Assembly (NCBI RefSeq): GCF_019635455.1
Contig: NZ_JAHBZJ010000002.1
Coordinates: 310,001-374,000 of the forward strand
Length of the DNA stretch: 64,000 bases
Direction: 5' to 3'
From: Sphingomonas sp.
Lineage (GTDB): Bacteria > Pseudomonadota > Alphaproteobacteria > Sphingomonadales > Sphingomonadaceae
Shown here in pieces: positions 9,357 through 18,389 of the stretch. The notes under the pieces were generated by a model. The model saw nothing but the letters and a program-made list of their open reading frames with translations. It searched no databases and was not told where the DNA came from. The translations under genes were made by a program, and so were the position numbers. Positions within the stretch are counted from its first letter, which is position 1, and every line of letters starts with the position of its first letter.

Positions 9357-10244
9357 ATGCGCCGCCTGCCCCCCCTCACGGCCATCGAAGCCTTTGTCCA
9401 GGTCGCCCGGCTCGGATCGGTCAAGGCCGCCGCAGAGGAACTGGCGCTGTCCTCCCCCGCGCTCAGCCGCCGGGTGCAGGCGCTCGAACGGTTCATCGGG
9501 CGGCAGCTGTTTGAACGCCGGCACCAGGCGATCAGGCTGAACGCCGATGGCGAGCGGCTGCTTGGCCTGATCGCCCCGGCGCTCGATTCGATCAGCGACG
9601 CGATCGAGGGGATGACCAGCGGCAGCGAACTGCTGCGCCTGCGCCTTGGCACCCCGTCGCTGTTCGCGACGCAGCGGCTGCTGCCCCACCTTAACGATCT
9701 GCGCGCCCGGCATCCGCAACTGCATCTCGACATCGATACGGGCGGCCACGGCATGTCGCGGCTCGGCGACGGGCTGGATGCGGCGATCGTGCTGGCGCGC
9801 GACATCGAGCCGACGCTGTACGGCCGCCGGCTCGATCGCAACCGCATCCGCCCGGTGGCCGCGCGCCGGCTGGCCAGCGGCGTGGACGCGATTCGCGACC
9901 CTGCCCAGCTCGCCGGGGTCAGCGTCCTGGCGCATCGCGACATGGCCGACAGTTTCGAGATCTGGCGCACGGCGCAGGGTCTGGATGTCGAGCCGGTGTC
10001 GATCGACCTGTTCGATTCGGGGTCGCTGATGCTGGAGGCGGCGGCGCAGGGCGTCGGGGTGGCGTTCATGCTCGATTCGCACCGCATCGATCCCGATGAT
10101 CCGCGTATCGCGACGCTGTTCGGCGAACCGACGGTCACCAGTCCCTACAGCTACTGGTTCGTCTGCCGCCCCCGCGCGCTGGAGCAACGGCCGGTAAAGC
10201 TGTTCCACGACTGGATGATCCACATGATCGGCCTCGACGGTTGA
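9357..10244 (+). CDS. LysR-family transcriptional regulator (GcvA-like)
   Basis: I place the start at ATG 9357 (MRRLPPLTAIEAF), the usual N-terminus of this subfamily; an in-frame GTG/ATG upstream at 9315 is less likely. The winged helix-turn-helix covers residues 5-63 (SVKAAAEELALSSPALSRRVQALE). A type-2 periplasmic-binding-protein-like effector domain follows to residue 295. The relatives (GcvA/AmpR-like) regulate diverse operons. No divergently transcribed target gene is evident; the only thing upstream is the candidate small leftward transcript. Confidence 0.92.
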   Translation: MRRLPPLTAIEAFVQVARLGSVKAAAEELALSSPALSRRVQALERFIGRQLFERRHQAIRLNADGERLLGLIAPALDSISDAIEGMTSGSELLRLRLGTPSLFATQRLLPHLNDLRARHPQLHLDIDTGGHGMSRLGDGLDAAIVLARDIEPTLYGRRLDRNRIRPVAARRLASGVDAIRDPAQLAGVSVLAHRDMADSFEIWRTAQGLDVEPVSIDLFDSGSLMLEAAAQGVGVAFMLDSHRIDPDDPRIATLFGEPTVTSPYSYWFVCRPRALEQRPVKLFHDWMIHMIGLDG

Positions 10245-10254
10245 TCGTCGCCGA

Positions 10255-10632
10255 TCAGGGGCGGATGTCGAGATCGGGCAGGCCGAGCCTGCGTCGGGAG
10301 GCGGTGAAGTCGGCCTCTGACAGCGGACCTACGATCTTTTCGGGATTGTTGCCCCATCCCGATCGTTCCTGCGCGATCCGCCGCAAATAATAGTAGCCGC
10401 GATCGCTCTGCACCGCGACGAAGTGGTCGTTCCCGCCGGCGGCGAGGACGTTGAGCACCGGAAGTTCGTCTATCGCGCAGCCGGGCGGCCCGTCGGGGCA
10501 GCGATAGAGGGCGAGTTCGCGCGATTCGGGCCGCTCGATCAGGTAGAAGGGGCCGGCGACGTGCCGCGCGGCGGGGCTGCATCCGGCACAGGTCACGACG
10601 AACAGCGCCCCGGCGAGCGATCGCGCGATCAC
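10255..10632 (-). CDS. Small hypothetical lipoprotein
   Basis: The 125-residue product begins with a signal peptide (MIARSLAGALFVVTCAGC) in which Cys18 after CAG could be a lipidation site. The mature part contains GPFYLIERPESRELALYRC, GCAIDELPVLNVLAAG and an aromatic patch DRGYYYLRR. I do not recognise the family. Repeated beta-strand-like stretches suggest a small periplasmic beta-propeller-like or beta-sandwich domain, but this is speculation. It lies head-to-tail upstream of nothing obvious and 10 bases from the convergent lysR stop. Confidence 0.65.
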   Translation of the reverse strand: MIARSLAGALFVVTCAGCSPAARHVAGPFYLIERPESRELALYRCPDGPPGCAIDELPVLNVLAAGGNDHFVAVQSDRGYYYLRRIAQERSGWGNNPEKIVGPLSEADFTASRRRLGLPDLDIRP

Positions 10633-10704
10633 CGCGATTATCCCGACTATCCGGTCACACGGACGGGGCGATTCCGGGACCGGGCGATCACCGCGCCCGC
10701 CCGC

Positions 10705-13005
10705 TCACAGAGGCCGGCCGTCCGGATCCATCAGCACCTCGCGCCGTCCGACATGGTCCGGGCGCGAGACGAGGCCGTCCTTCTCCATCCGTTCGATCAG
10801 GCGTGCGGCGTTGTTATAGCCGACCCGCAGCTGGCGTTGCAGCCACGACGTCGATGCTTTCTGGCTTTCCGCGACCAGCTGGACCGCGCGGCGGTACAGC
10901 TGCTCCTCCGGGCTGTCCTCGCCGGTCGGCGCGCCGTCCAGCGCGAATTCGCCGCCCTCCGGCTCTTCGGTCACCGCCTGGATATAGTCGGGAGCGCCCT
11001 GCGCACGCCAATGATCGGCGACCGCCTGAACCTCCTCGTCGCTGACGAACGGACCGTGGACGCGGGCGATCTGCTTGCCGCCGGGCATGTAGAGCATGTC
11101 GCCCTTGCCCAGCAGCTGTTCGGCGCCCTGTTCGCCCAGGATGGTGCGCGAATCGATCTTGCTGGTGACGTGAAAGCTGATGCGGGTCGGCAGGTTCGCC
11201 TTGATGACGCCGGTGATGACATCGACCGACGGGCGCTGCGTCGCCATGATGAGGTGGATGCCTGCCGCGCGCGCCTTTTGCGCCAGCCGCTGGATCAGGA
11301 ACTCCACCTCCTTGCCCGCGGTCATCATCAGGTCGGCGAGCTCATCGACGATGATGACGATCTGGGGCAGCGGGGTGAGGTCGAGCGTCTCCTCCTCATA
11401 CATGGGCTGGCGCGTGTCGGGATCGTAGCCCACCTGCACCTTGCGCCCCAGCTTTTGCCCCTTGGCGAGCGCCTGCCGCACCTTGTCGTTGAAACTGCCC
11501 AGCGACCGGACGTTGACCGACGCCATCATGCGATAGCGTTCCTCCATCTGCTCGACCGCCCATTTGAGCGCGCGCACCGCCTTGGGCGGGTCGGTCACCA
11601 CGTCCGCCAGCAGATGGGGGATGTCCTTGTACATGCTGAGTTCCAGCATCTTGGGATCGATCATGATCATCCGGCACTGATCCGGGGTCAGCCGGTAGAG
11701 CAGCGAGAGGATCATGCAGTTCAGGCCGACCGACTTGCCCGACCCGGTGGTGCCGGCGACGAGCAGATGCGGCATCGGCGCCAGATCGGCGATCACCGGA
11801 TCGCCCGCGATATTCTTGCCCAGCACGATGGGCAGCTGGGCGCCCATATCCTCGAACGTCTCGCTGCCGATCAGTTCGTGCAGGCTGACCATCTCGCGCT
11901 TGGCGTTGGGCAGTTCGATGCCGATGACGCTGCGCCCCGGAATGGTGGCGACGCGCGCGGAGACGGCGGACATGTTGCGCGCGATGTCGTCCGCCAGCTG
12001 GATGACGCGGCTCGCCTTGATGCCGCTCGCCGGTTCCAGTTCGTACATGGTGACGACCGGGCCGGGGCGAACCTCGACGATCTGTCCCTTGACGTTGAAA
12101 TCGTCGAGCACGCTTTCGAGCAGGCGGGCGTTGCGCTCCAGCGCGGCCTTGTCGACTGCGCCGCCGCCGCCCGCCGCCGGCGCGTTGAGCAGCGTGAGCG
12201 GGGGCAGCTGATAGGTCCCCTTGAACTCCAGGCTGGTCTGTACCGGTTTCGCCTTGGGCGGCGCGGGCGCGGGGGTGCGATCGGCGATGACCGGTCCCGG
12301 CCGCGCATCCGGCAGCGCGACCTTGCGCGGCTTCGGCGCGGCGGGCGTAAAGGCATCGACGGCGTCATCGACCGGCGCGTCATCCTCGGCGGGACGGGCG
12401 GCGCGCTCGAATTTGGGCAGGCGGATATGCTGGCGCATGTCGAACTGGACGCTGCGCGCCCACAGGACGACGCCGGTCAGGCCGCAGACAAGGCCGAACA
12501 CGCGCCCGCCCCACAAGGTCACCGTCGGCTCCCCCGCCAGATCGAGCAGCGCATGCAGCGCCCGCGCGATCGACAGGCCCGCGATCCCGCCCCAGCCGCC
12601 GGGAAGCTCCATCACCGCGCGGCTGGACACGACGGCAAGCGCCGCGCCCATCAGCGCGACGCCCGCGCACGCGCCGGCCAGCATCCGGCCCCACGCGCCC
12701 GCCCCCTCCCCCTTCCACAATCGGGTCGCGACGATCAGCCCGACCGGGGCGAGCATCACCACCGGCAGTCCGCCCAGGGCGAGCAACAGATCCGCGAGCC
12801 ACGCCCCCGGCGCGCCCAGCAGGTTCTTCGCGGGTCCGCCGGCGGCGGTGTTCCACGACGGATCGCCCCCGTCATAGGTGCCGACCGCCAGTACCGCTGC
12901 CGCCGTCAGCACGTACAGCGCGATCGCGCCGACCAGCGCGCCGCTGCGCCGCGCGCCCGCCTTCATCGTGTTCCGCCACTCGGTCGGCTGCACCCGGCTC
13001 GCCAT
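10705..13005 (-). CDS. ftsK: DNA translocase FtsK
   Basis: The 766-residue protein has four N-terminal membrane segments (within residues 18-170), a short Pro/Ala-rich linker and the FtsK alpha/beta motor. Walker A is GTTGSGKS near residue 417 and Walker B is IVIIVDELADLMM. The C-terminal gamma winged helix includes STSWLQRQLRVGYNNAARLIERME and ends with VSRPDHVGRREVL. FtsK anchors at the division septum, pumps chromosomal DNA and activates XerCD at dif. The linker is much shorter than in E. coli, as is usual in alphaproteobacteria. Confidence 0.97.
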   Translation of the reverse strand: MASRVQPTEWRNTMKAGARRSGALVGAIALYVLTAAAVLAVGTYDGGDPSWNTAAGGPAKNLLGAPGAWLADLLLALGGLPVVMLAPVGLIVATRLWKGEGAGAWGRMLAGACAGVALMGAALAVVSSRAVMELPGGWGGIAGLSIARALHALLDLAGEPTVTLWGGRVFGLVCGLTGVVLWARSVQFDMRQHIRLPKFERAARPAEDDAPVDDAVDAFTPAAPKPRKVALPDARPGPVIADRTPAPAPPKAKPVQTSLEFKGTYQLPPLTLLNAPAAGGGGAVDKAALERNARLLESVLDDFNVKGQIVEVRPGPVVTMYELEPASGIKASRVIQLADDIARNMSAVSARVATIPGRSVIGIELPNAKREMVSLHELIGSETFEDMGAQLPIVLGKNIAGDPVIADLAPMPHLLVAGTTGSGKSVGLNCMILSLLYRLTPDQCRMIMIDPKMLELSMYKDIPHLLADVVTDPPKAVRALKWAVEQMEERYRMMASVNVRSLGSFNDKVRQALAKGQKLGRKVQVGYDPDTRQPMYEEETLDLTPLPQIVIIVDELADLMMTAGKEVEFLIQRLAQKARAAGIHLIMATQRPSVDVITGVIKANLPTRISFHVTSKIDSRTILGEQGAEQLLGKGDMLYMPGGKQIARVHGPFVSDEEVQAVADHWRAQGAPDYIQAVTEEPEGGEFALDGAPTGEDSPEEQLYRRAVQLVAESQKASTSWLQRQLRVGYNNAARLIERMEKDGLVSRPDHVGRREVLMDPDGRPL

Positions 13006-13146
13006 GTTACGCCCCTGAAATCCGCTTCATATTCCCGCTTCGTTCCGACTCTTCCACCCTGGGGACTCTGGCGTCAAGACGAGCGGTCGGCTAGGCGGCT
13101 CATTTGACGGCGGCGCCGGCCCGCCAAGGTCGAAAAAGGGCGGAAC

Positions 13147-14364
13147 ATGATTCAGGCGGAGCTTCTGATCCTCGGCGGCGGACTGGTCGGCAGCGCGCTC
13201 GCGGTCGCGCTCGACCGGCATGGCATCTCCAGCATCGTGATCGATCCCGCCGATCCGGAAACCATCCTGGCCGCCGCCCATGACGGCCGCGCCTCCGCGA
13301 TCGCGGCGGCGCCGATGCGCATGCTGGACGCGATCGGCGTTACCGGCCGGCTCGAGGGACAGGGCTGTCCGATCGAAAGCATCCGCGTGAGCGACGGCCT
13401 GGCCCCCGGCAAGCTCGATTTCGAACCGCAGGAGGGCGAGGGCGCGCTCGGCACCATGTTCGAAAACCGCCACCTGCGCACCGCGCTGATGGCGGCGGCG
13501 GGCGAGGCGCCGCGCGCCGACATCCGGATGAAGACCCGCGCACTGTCGGTCGCGCGTGACGGTCATGGCGTCACCGCAACGCTGAGCAGCGGCGAGACCG
13601 TGCGCGCGCGCCTGTTGATCGGGGCGGAGGGGCGCAATTCGCCGACCCGTGATGCCGCGCACCTGCGCAGTGCGCGCTGGACCTATGACCATTCGGCGAT
13701 CGTGACCTCGCTCCATCACGAATACCCCCATGAGAACACCGCGTTCGAGATTTTCTACCCCCAGGGGCCGTTCGCCATCCTGCCGCTGGTGGATGACGCG
13801 GCGGGGCATCGCTCCGCCATCGTGTGGTCGGTGAAGCGCGCGGAGGAGGCGGGGATGATGAAGCTGTCGGAGCGCGGCTTCCTTGCAGAGGCGGAAAAGA
13901 AGATGGGCGGATTTCTGGGCCGGCTCGGCCCGTTGGGGCCGCGCTTCAGCCATCCGCTCGGCTTTCACCATGCCGCGCGCATCACGGCGGAGCGGCTGGC
14001 GCTGGTCGGCGACGCCGCGCACGGTATCCACCCGATCGCCGGACAGGGGGTCAATGTCGGCTTTCGCGACGTCGCCGCGCTGGTCGAGGTGCTGGTCGAG
14101 GGCAAGAGGCTGGGCATGGATCCGGGTGATCCACAGCTGCTCGCCCGCTACGAACGCTGGCGCAGTCTCGACACGTTCATGGTGAGCGTCGCCACCGACG
14201 CGCTGACCCATTTGTTCGGCATGCCCGGCCGCCTGCCGAACGCGGCGCGGCGCTTCGGCCTGTCGGCGGTGGACAAGGTGCCGACGCTGAAAAACTGGTT
14301 CATGGCCGAGGCGCGGGGCGAGGGCGGCAATGTGCCGCGGTTGCTGGCCGGAGAGATGGCATAA
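13147..14364 (+). CDS. UbiH/UbiF/COQ6-family FAD-dependent hydroxylase
   Basis: The 405-residue protein has the N-terminal dinucleotide-binding motif LILGGGLVGSALAVAL, the central LLIGAEGRNSPTRD (DG-type motif) and the FAD motif RLALVGDAAHGIHPIAGQGVNVGFRD, all diagnostic of the ubiquinone hydroxylase family. It hydroxylates the quinone ring in ubiquinone biosynthesis; which ring position cannot be decided here. ATG at 13147 is preceded by GGGCGGAAC. It is divergent from ftsK across a 141-base gap that probably carries both promoters. Confidence 0.92.
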   Translation: MIQAELLILGGGLVGSALAVALDRHGISSIVIDPADPETILAAAHDGRASAIAAAPMRMLDAIGVTGRLEGQGCPIESIRVSDGLAPGKLDFEPQEGEGALGTMFENRHLRTALMAAAGEAPRADIRMKTRALSVARDGHGVTATLSSGETVRARLLIGAEGRNSPTRDAAHLRSARWTYDHSAIVTSLHHEYPHENTAFEIFYPQGPFAILPLVDDAAGHRSAIVWSVKRAEEAGMMKLSERGFLAEAEKKMGGFLGRLGPLGPRFSHPLGFHHAARITAERLALVGDAAHGIHPIAGQGVNVGFRDVAALVEVLVEGKRLGMDPGDPQLLARYERWRSLDTFMVSVATDALTHLFGMPGRLPNAARRFGLSAVDKVPTLKNWFMAEARGEGGNVPRLLAGEMA

Positions 14365-14376
14365 CCGCCGAGTGGG

Positions 14377-14985
14377 CTATTGCAACGTACCCTCGTCGCC
14401 CTCGTGCCGACCGAAAAACTGCATCAGCTGAATGATCAGCTCGGCGCGATCGCCGATCGTGTCCGCCTCCAGCAGTGCCTGCTTTGCCGCCGGGTCGAAC
14501 GGGGCGATCTGGGCGATGCCGTTGACCAGGCTGGTATCGTCGAGCCGCGACACCGCATTCCAGTCCACGGCATAGCCCTGCGCATCGGCGAAGCGGCGCG
14601 ATTCGATTTCAAGCGCGGCGCGTTCGCCCATCGACAGCAGCTCGTCCCCGGACTCGGCGATCAGCTCTGCCTCGACCTGGCGGAACGCCGTCGTGACGTC
14701 GAGTTCGCGCAGGATGCGAAAGCGCGCCAGTCCTTCGAGCACCAGGTTGAACCGGCCGTCCTCCAGCGTCTCGACCTCTGCGATCCGGCCGACACCGCCG
14801 ATCGTGAACAATGGCGGTCGATCGCCGGTCCCGCGCGGTTGAACCATCCCGATCCGCCGGTCGCGGGCCAGCGCATCGCTCACCATCGCGCGATAACGCG
14901 GCTCGAAAATGTGCAGCGGCAATTGCATGCGCGGGAACAGCAGCGCCCCCGGCAACGGAAAGATCGAAAGCCGCGTGCCGCTCAT
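14377..14985 (-). CDS. Lon N-terminal (LON substrate-binding) domain protein
   Basis: I chose the ATG at 14985 because it overlaps the stop of the upstream thioredoxin gene (ATGA). The 202-residue protein is a stand-alone LON-type substrate-binding domain: LSIFPLPGALLFPRMQLPLHIFEPRYRAMV at residues 4-33 (cited here only by its ends LSIF and YRAM) and MVQPRGTGDRPPLFTIGGVGRI. No ATPase or protease domain follows. Such proteins may be adaptors; their role is unknown. Coupling to the thioredoxin-TPR protein is common in alphaproteobacteria and hints at a shared protein-quality function. Confidence 0.88.
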   Translation of the reverse strand: MSGTRLSIFPLPGALLFPRMQLPLHIFEPRYRAMVSDALARDRRIGMVQPRGTGDRPPLFTIGGVGRIAEVETLEDGRFNLVLEGLARFRILRELDVTTAFRQVEAELIAESGDELLSMGERAALEIESRRFADAQGYAVDWNAVSRLDDTSLVNGIAQIAPFDPAAKQALLEADTIGDRAELIIQLMQFFGRHEGDEGTLQ

Positions 14986-15893
14986 CCGAACAGGATGGCG
15001 GACAGCTTGCGCCGCTGCGCCGAAACCCACGGGTCCTCAAGGCCGACCGCCTCGAACAGCTTGAGCAGCCGCTGGCGGGCCGCGCCCTCGTTCCATTCGC
15101 GATCCTCGGCGATCATCGCCAGCAGCGTCTGCGCGGCGCCCTCCCGATCGCTTCCCATCAGCGCGCCGGCCAGTTCGTAGCGCGCGTCCATGTCACCGCC
15201 CGCCGCGCGGGCGCGTAACGCGTCCAGCTCTCCGGCATCGGCCCCCGATGGTGCCTCCTGCGCAATCCCCAGCGCGGCGCGCGCGCGTTCGACCTCGGGC
15301 GACGCCGCGGCATCGCCGGGCAGCGCGTCGAGCACCGCGCCCGCTTCGTCCAGCCGGCCAAGCGCGATCAGTGCCCGCGCGCGACCGGCCGCGGCCTGCG
15401 CATTGTCGGGTGCCATGTCGCCGATCTGCTCGAAGATCGAGAGCGCGCGTTCGGCATCGCCGCCCGCCAGAACGTCCTCCGCCATCGCCAGCAACGGCTC
15501 CAGCTCGGCAGCCTGATCCGCGGCGTCGCTCTGCACCGGAATCTGGCGCAAGATCTGGTCGAGATTGGCGCGAAGCTGCGATTCGGTGCGCGCGTTCGTC
15601 AGGTCGGCGACCAGCTGGCCCTGGAACATCGCATAGACGGTGGGGATCGACCGGACCTGGAACTGGCCGGCGATGAACTGGTTCGCATCGACATCGATCT
15701 TGGCCAGCAGCACGCCCTTGTCGGCATAGTCCGCCGCGACCTTCTCGAGCACCGGCGCCAGCGCCTTGCACGGGCCGCACCATTCCGCCCAGAAATCCAG
15801 AATGACGAGCTTCGTCATCGACGGTTCGACGATATCCTTGCGGAATGCCTCGACGGCATCCTTGTCGGCGGCGGAAAGTCCAAGCGTGGCCAC
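14982..15893 (-). CDS. Thioredoxin-TPR chaperone-like protein (CnoX/YbbN family)
   Basis: The 303-residue protein starts with GTG at 15893 after a GGGATTT site; a longer open frame to 16262 is rejected because it reads through the tRNA-Gly. The thioredoxin domain has FWAEWCGPCKALAPVL, so the CGPC redox pair is intact. A C-terminal tetratricopeptide region follows (ELEPLLAMAEDVLAGGDAER and a DPW-like end). YbbN/CnoX members act as redox-regulated holdases or assist GroEL and DnaK. The C-terminal TPR_20-type region EGAARQRLLKLFEAVG is typical. It forms a two-gene operon with the LON-domain gene. Confidence 0.92.
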   Translation of the reverse strand: MATLGLSAADKDAVEAFRKDIVEPSMTKLVILDFWAEWCGPCKALAPVLEKVAADYADKGVLLAKIDVDANQFIAGQFQVRSIPTVYAMFQGQLVADLTNARTESQLRANLDQILRQIPVQSDAADQAAELEPLLAMAEDVLAGGDAERALSIFEQIGDMAPDNAQAAAGRARALIALGRLDEAGAVLDALPGDAAASPEVERARAALGIAQEAPSGADAGELDALRARAAGGDMDARYELAGALMGSDREGAAQTLLAMIAEDREWNEGAARQRLLKLFEAVGLEDPWVSAQRRKLSAILFG

Positions 15894-16103
15894 GGCAAAT
15901 CCCTGTATCGCGAAAATCCGCGTCCTATGTGGGCGCTGGGCCGGCGCGGGCCAACCCCCTTTTCCGGCCGCGCCTGCGCTTCGCGTGCGACATGGCGGGA
16001 CGCGGTGCATCAGGGGGGCTTGCGGACCAGCAAGACCGCTGCTAGAGGCCGCCACCTTGCCCCGCCCCCTCGGCCTGTCCGAGCGGGCATATGGCGCCAG
16101 AGA

Positions 16104-16175
16104 GCGGGCGTAGCTCAGGGGTAGAGCACAACCTTGCCAAGGTTGGGGTCGAGGGTTCGAATCCCTTCGCCCGCT
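16104..16175 (+). tRNA. tRNA-Gly(GCC)
   Basis: The acceptor arm GCGGGCG pairs with CGCCCGC, followed by discriminator T. The D arm is in TAGCTCAGGGGTAGAGC, the anticodon loop CTTGCCAAG gives anticodon GCC, and the T arm is GAGGGTTCGAATCCCTT. CCA is not encoded. A run of seven T at 16183-16189 follows immediately. The lower-GC decayed island begins directly downstream, so this gene is a plausible past integration site. Confidence 0.97.
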
Positions 16176-16699
16176 CGAGAAGTTTTTTTCTAGATAAAAA
16201 TCATTGAGATAATCGCCTTCCGGGCGAGGCGAATTCGCGCCTTCAATCCGTGTCCCCACCATGCCGCCACGAGGCTCCAGTCTCGCTTTCCCTGCCGACG
16301 TGGATGAACGTACCTTGTCGAGCGCACGAACGCCGATGTCGCGGCAGAGAGTTGCGCGGCTACGCTGCGGTGCTGGCGAAAGCGGATCGCAAATGAAATC
16401 GCCATTTCTTGCCGATCTTACGCTTTGGTCCCGTCTCTAATAGCAGATCAAGAACATGCTGCCGCCTTCGATTGCCATCGGATTCCCATAAGCGATTGGG
16501 GGAATCGGTTGCTACGTGCATCACAATGCTGCAAAATGATGCGGAAGGCCTGCTGTCATGAGCGTAAAATCAGAATCACGATCAATCTTGAACCTAACGA
16601 AATACGCTGCACTTCAGCGCTTGGCAGCTGGCACAGGGCGGTCATAGCGGCTTTGGTAGACACGCCATATGCTTTATTGGGCGTGCTCAGGAGGATCTA
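16176..16699 (+). other. Unassigned lower-GC stretch after tRNA-Gly
   Basis: GC falls clearly after 16180. A T-run (16183-16189) may terminate the tRNA transcript. Open frames here (for example 16425-16862 plus and 16190-16405 minus) show no recognisable motif and their residue composition is not gene-like. I see no integrase and no repeat of the tRNA 3' end. An AGGAGG at 16689-16694 may be the old ribosome site of the following methyltransferase pseudogene. Confidence 0.6.
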
Positions 16700-17914
16700 T
16701 AATCAACTGACACTCCCGCTTTCCAGCTGGCGCGGGGACCCAATGAGTTGGCTGGCGCAACAAAGTCGAGAAGGGCTGCGCGCGAATTACAGTCGGCATT
16801 ATCCGAACAGCGGGGCAAGGGCTTCGTATCCTCAGTTTCTTCACCGGGTGCGGTGGCCTTGATTTGGGCTTTGAGCGAGCCGGTTTCGAGACAGTTTATG
16901 CGACTGATATCGACGCAGATTCGTGCGAAACATTGAGACTGAACGTAGGGCGATACTTCAACGAACATTAGGATTGAGCGAGCGGATATTGTCGAACTCC
17001 GGCCTGGCATTGCCGAACATTGACCTGATCATCGGCGGGCCGCCTTGCCGATTTTTCCTTCGGGGCGCCACGCGGGTGGTGCAGCAGGCCGTTTGGATCG
17101 CGTGGACGACTGTTTGCGAGGCATATTGCAAGATCATCGAACATGTCCGTCCAAGGCCTTTGTCTTTGAAAATGTGCGCGGGATTCTCGGGACAAACAGA
17201 GGAGAGGACTGGAAGGCTATTCTTAAAGCGTTTGGACGTCTGGGATATGCAATAAGCTATCGGCTGCTCGATGCGCTTGATTACGGCGCTCCACAGCAGC
17301 GCGAACGTATGTTCCTAGTAGGCCATCAACTTGGCGAGCCATTTCTGTTTCGGAGCCAACCCGGCCCGGACTCGACTTCCGGTGCTCCGCATCTTACGGC
17401 AGGGAAAGCTTTTCACGGTATCCAAGAGACAGAGGATTTAGAGGCATTGGCTCTCGAGGGAGGCAAATACTCGCACTTGTTGCCTCTGGTCCCTCCCGGC
17501 GAAAACTACCTGCATTTTACAGCCAAGCGCGGTTTACGCCCGATTTTGCTTATCGCTCGAGGTTTTCAGTTTTCTATACAAGGCTAATCCCGGGGCACCT
17601 GTTAAAACCATTATCGCAAGCCCACAGGAGTATACTGTTACTTCACTGGAAAATCGGTATTTCTCTCTCAAGGAATACATGCGCCTTCAAGGCTTCCCGG
17701 ATGATTACAAATTCAGCGGCGAACGAGCGGATGTAATCCGGCAGATTGGTAACTCTGTCAGCCCATATATCGCCTTCAAATAGCGCGGGCAATCGCCAAG
17801 CAAGTGTTTGGTGCGGCATCCAGTGTTCGCCTTCTCGATGCTGATCGGGTCCTCACATTTGACGGCCGGAAGGGCGCAAAGGCTCAGAAAACCAGGGCGA
17901 ACACGATGCGATAA
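16700..17914 (+). pseudogene. Decayed C5-cytosine DNA methyltransferase
   Basis: Methyltransferase motifs appear in the right order but in several frames. Motif I FTGCGGLDLGFERAGF (from 16837) ends at a TAG at 16969. Motif IV DLIIGGPPC, with catalytic Cys at 17046-17048, is in another frame. KAFVFENVRGI (ENV, 17168-17176) and QQRERMFLVG are in a third. RLQGFPDDYKF and QIGNSVSP are near 17685-17768, and the natural C-terminus RAIAKQVFG runs to a TAA at 17914. The N-terminus LQSALSEQRGKG (16748 onward) is in yet another frame. At least five frameshifts plus stops make this non-functional. A full-length parent would have had about 390 residues. Confidence 0.9.
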
Positions 17915-18389
17915 CTAAGCAAGCACCGTCAGTCGCCGCTTTGCGCCGTTCTTCACGCCGGTTCCTTACAAGGCCACGGAAATGGGCGCAGGTCCGTCTG
18001 CCCAGCCCCGTCAGTGCGAGCATCAGTCGGTGCGCGCGGTGTCACGTTGAAAGTGGAAACGGACAACTCCGGCGAGCCGTTTGCAAAAATGGTGCTGTCG
18101 GTTCGCCAATCATCGGCGATTACCGCGCCGGTTCTCAAAGTCACAGTTTCGGCTTTGGTGGGGACCCCGGGACTGCTCAGGCAATGTGGAACGCGGTGGA
18201 TGAATGGGTACGTCGCACCAGCGATTTTCATTCGCTTTGAGCTTTATGGGCATTTCACCGAACCTCACCCCGCTGTTTTCTGTTGACGAGTATAGGCCAC
18301 TTGCATCCTGTTGCTCGCTTCGCTGAGCACGCGGCGCGATTTGAAAACTGCTCGAGATATTTTCAAAGGAGCATTTGGTCATTTTTAGG
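17915..18389 (+). other. Decayed DNA without identifiable gene
   Basis: Short open frames only. One stretch near 18120-18238 reads GFGGDPGTAQAMWNAVDEW in one frame and looks protein-like, but I cannot place it in a family. It lies between the methyltransferase remains and the second set of gene fragments and may belong to either. Confidence 0.5.

Noticed and set aside
10423..13107. An 894-residue plus-strand frame across ftsK
   Set aside because: Antisense shadow of ftsK with no ribosome site or domain.
15894..16262. N-terminal extension of the thioredoxin-TPR gene
   Set aside because: The extra frame reads antisense through tRNA-Gly, giving the well-known artefact peptide (RRDSNPRPQPWQGC). 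The GTG at 15893 is the proper start.
16190..16405. Possible integrase remnant on the minus strand beside tRNA-Gly
   Set aside because: I looked for the Arg-His-Arg-Tyr catalytic pattern of tyrosine recombinases and did not find it.
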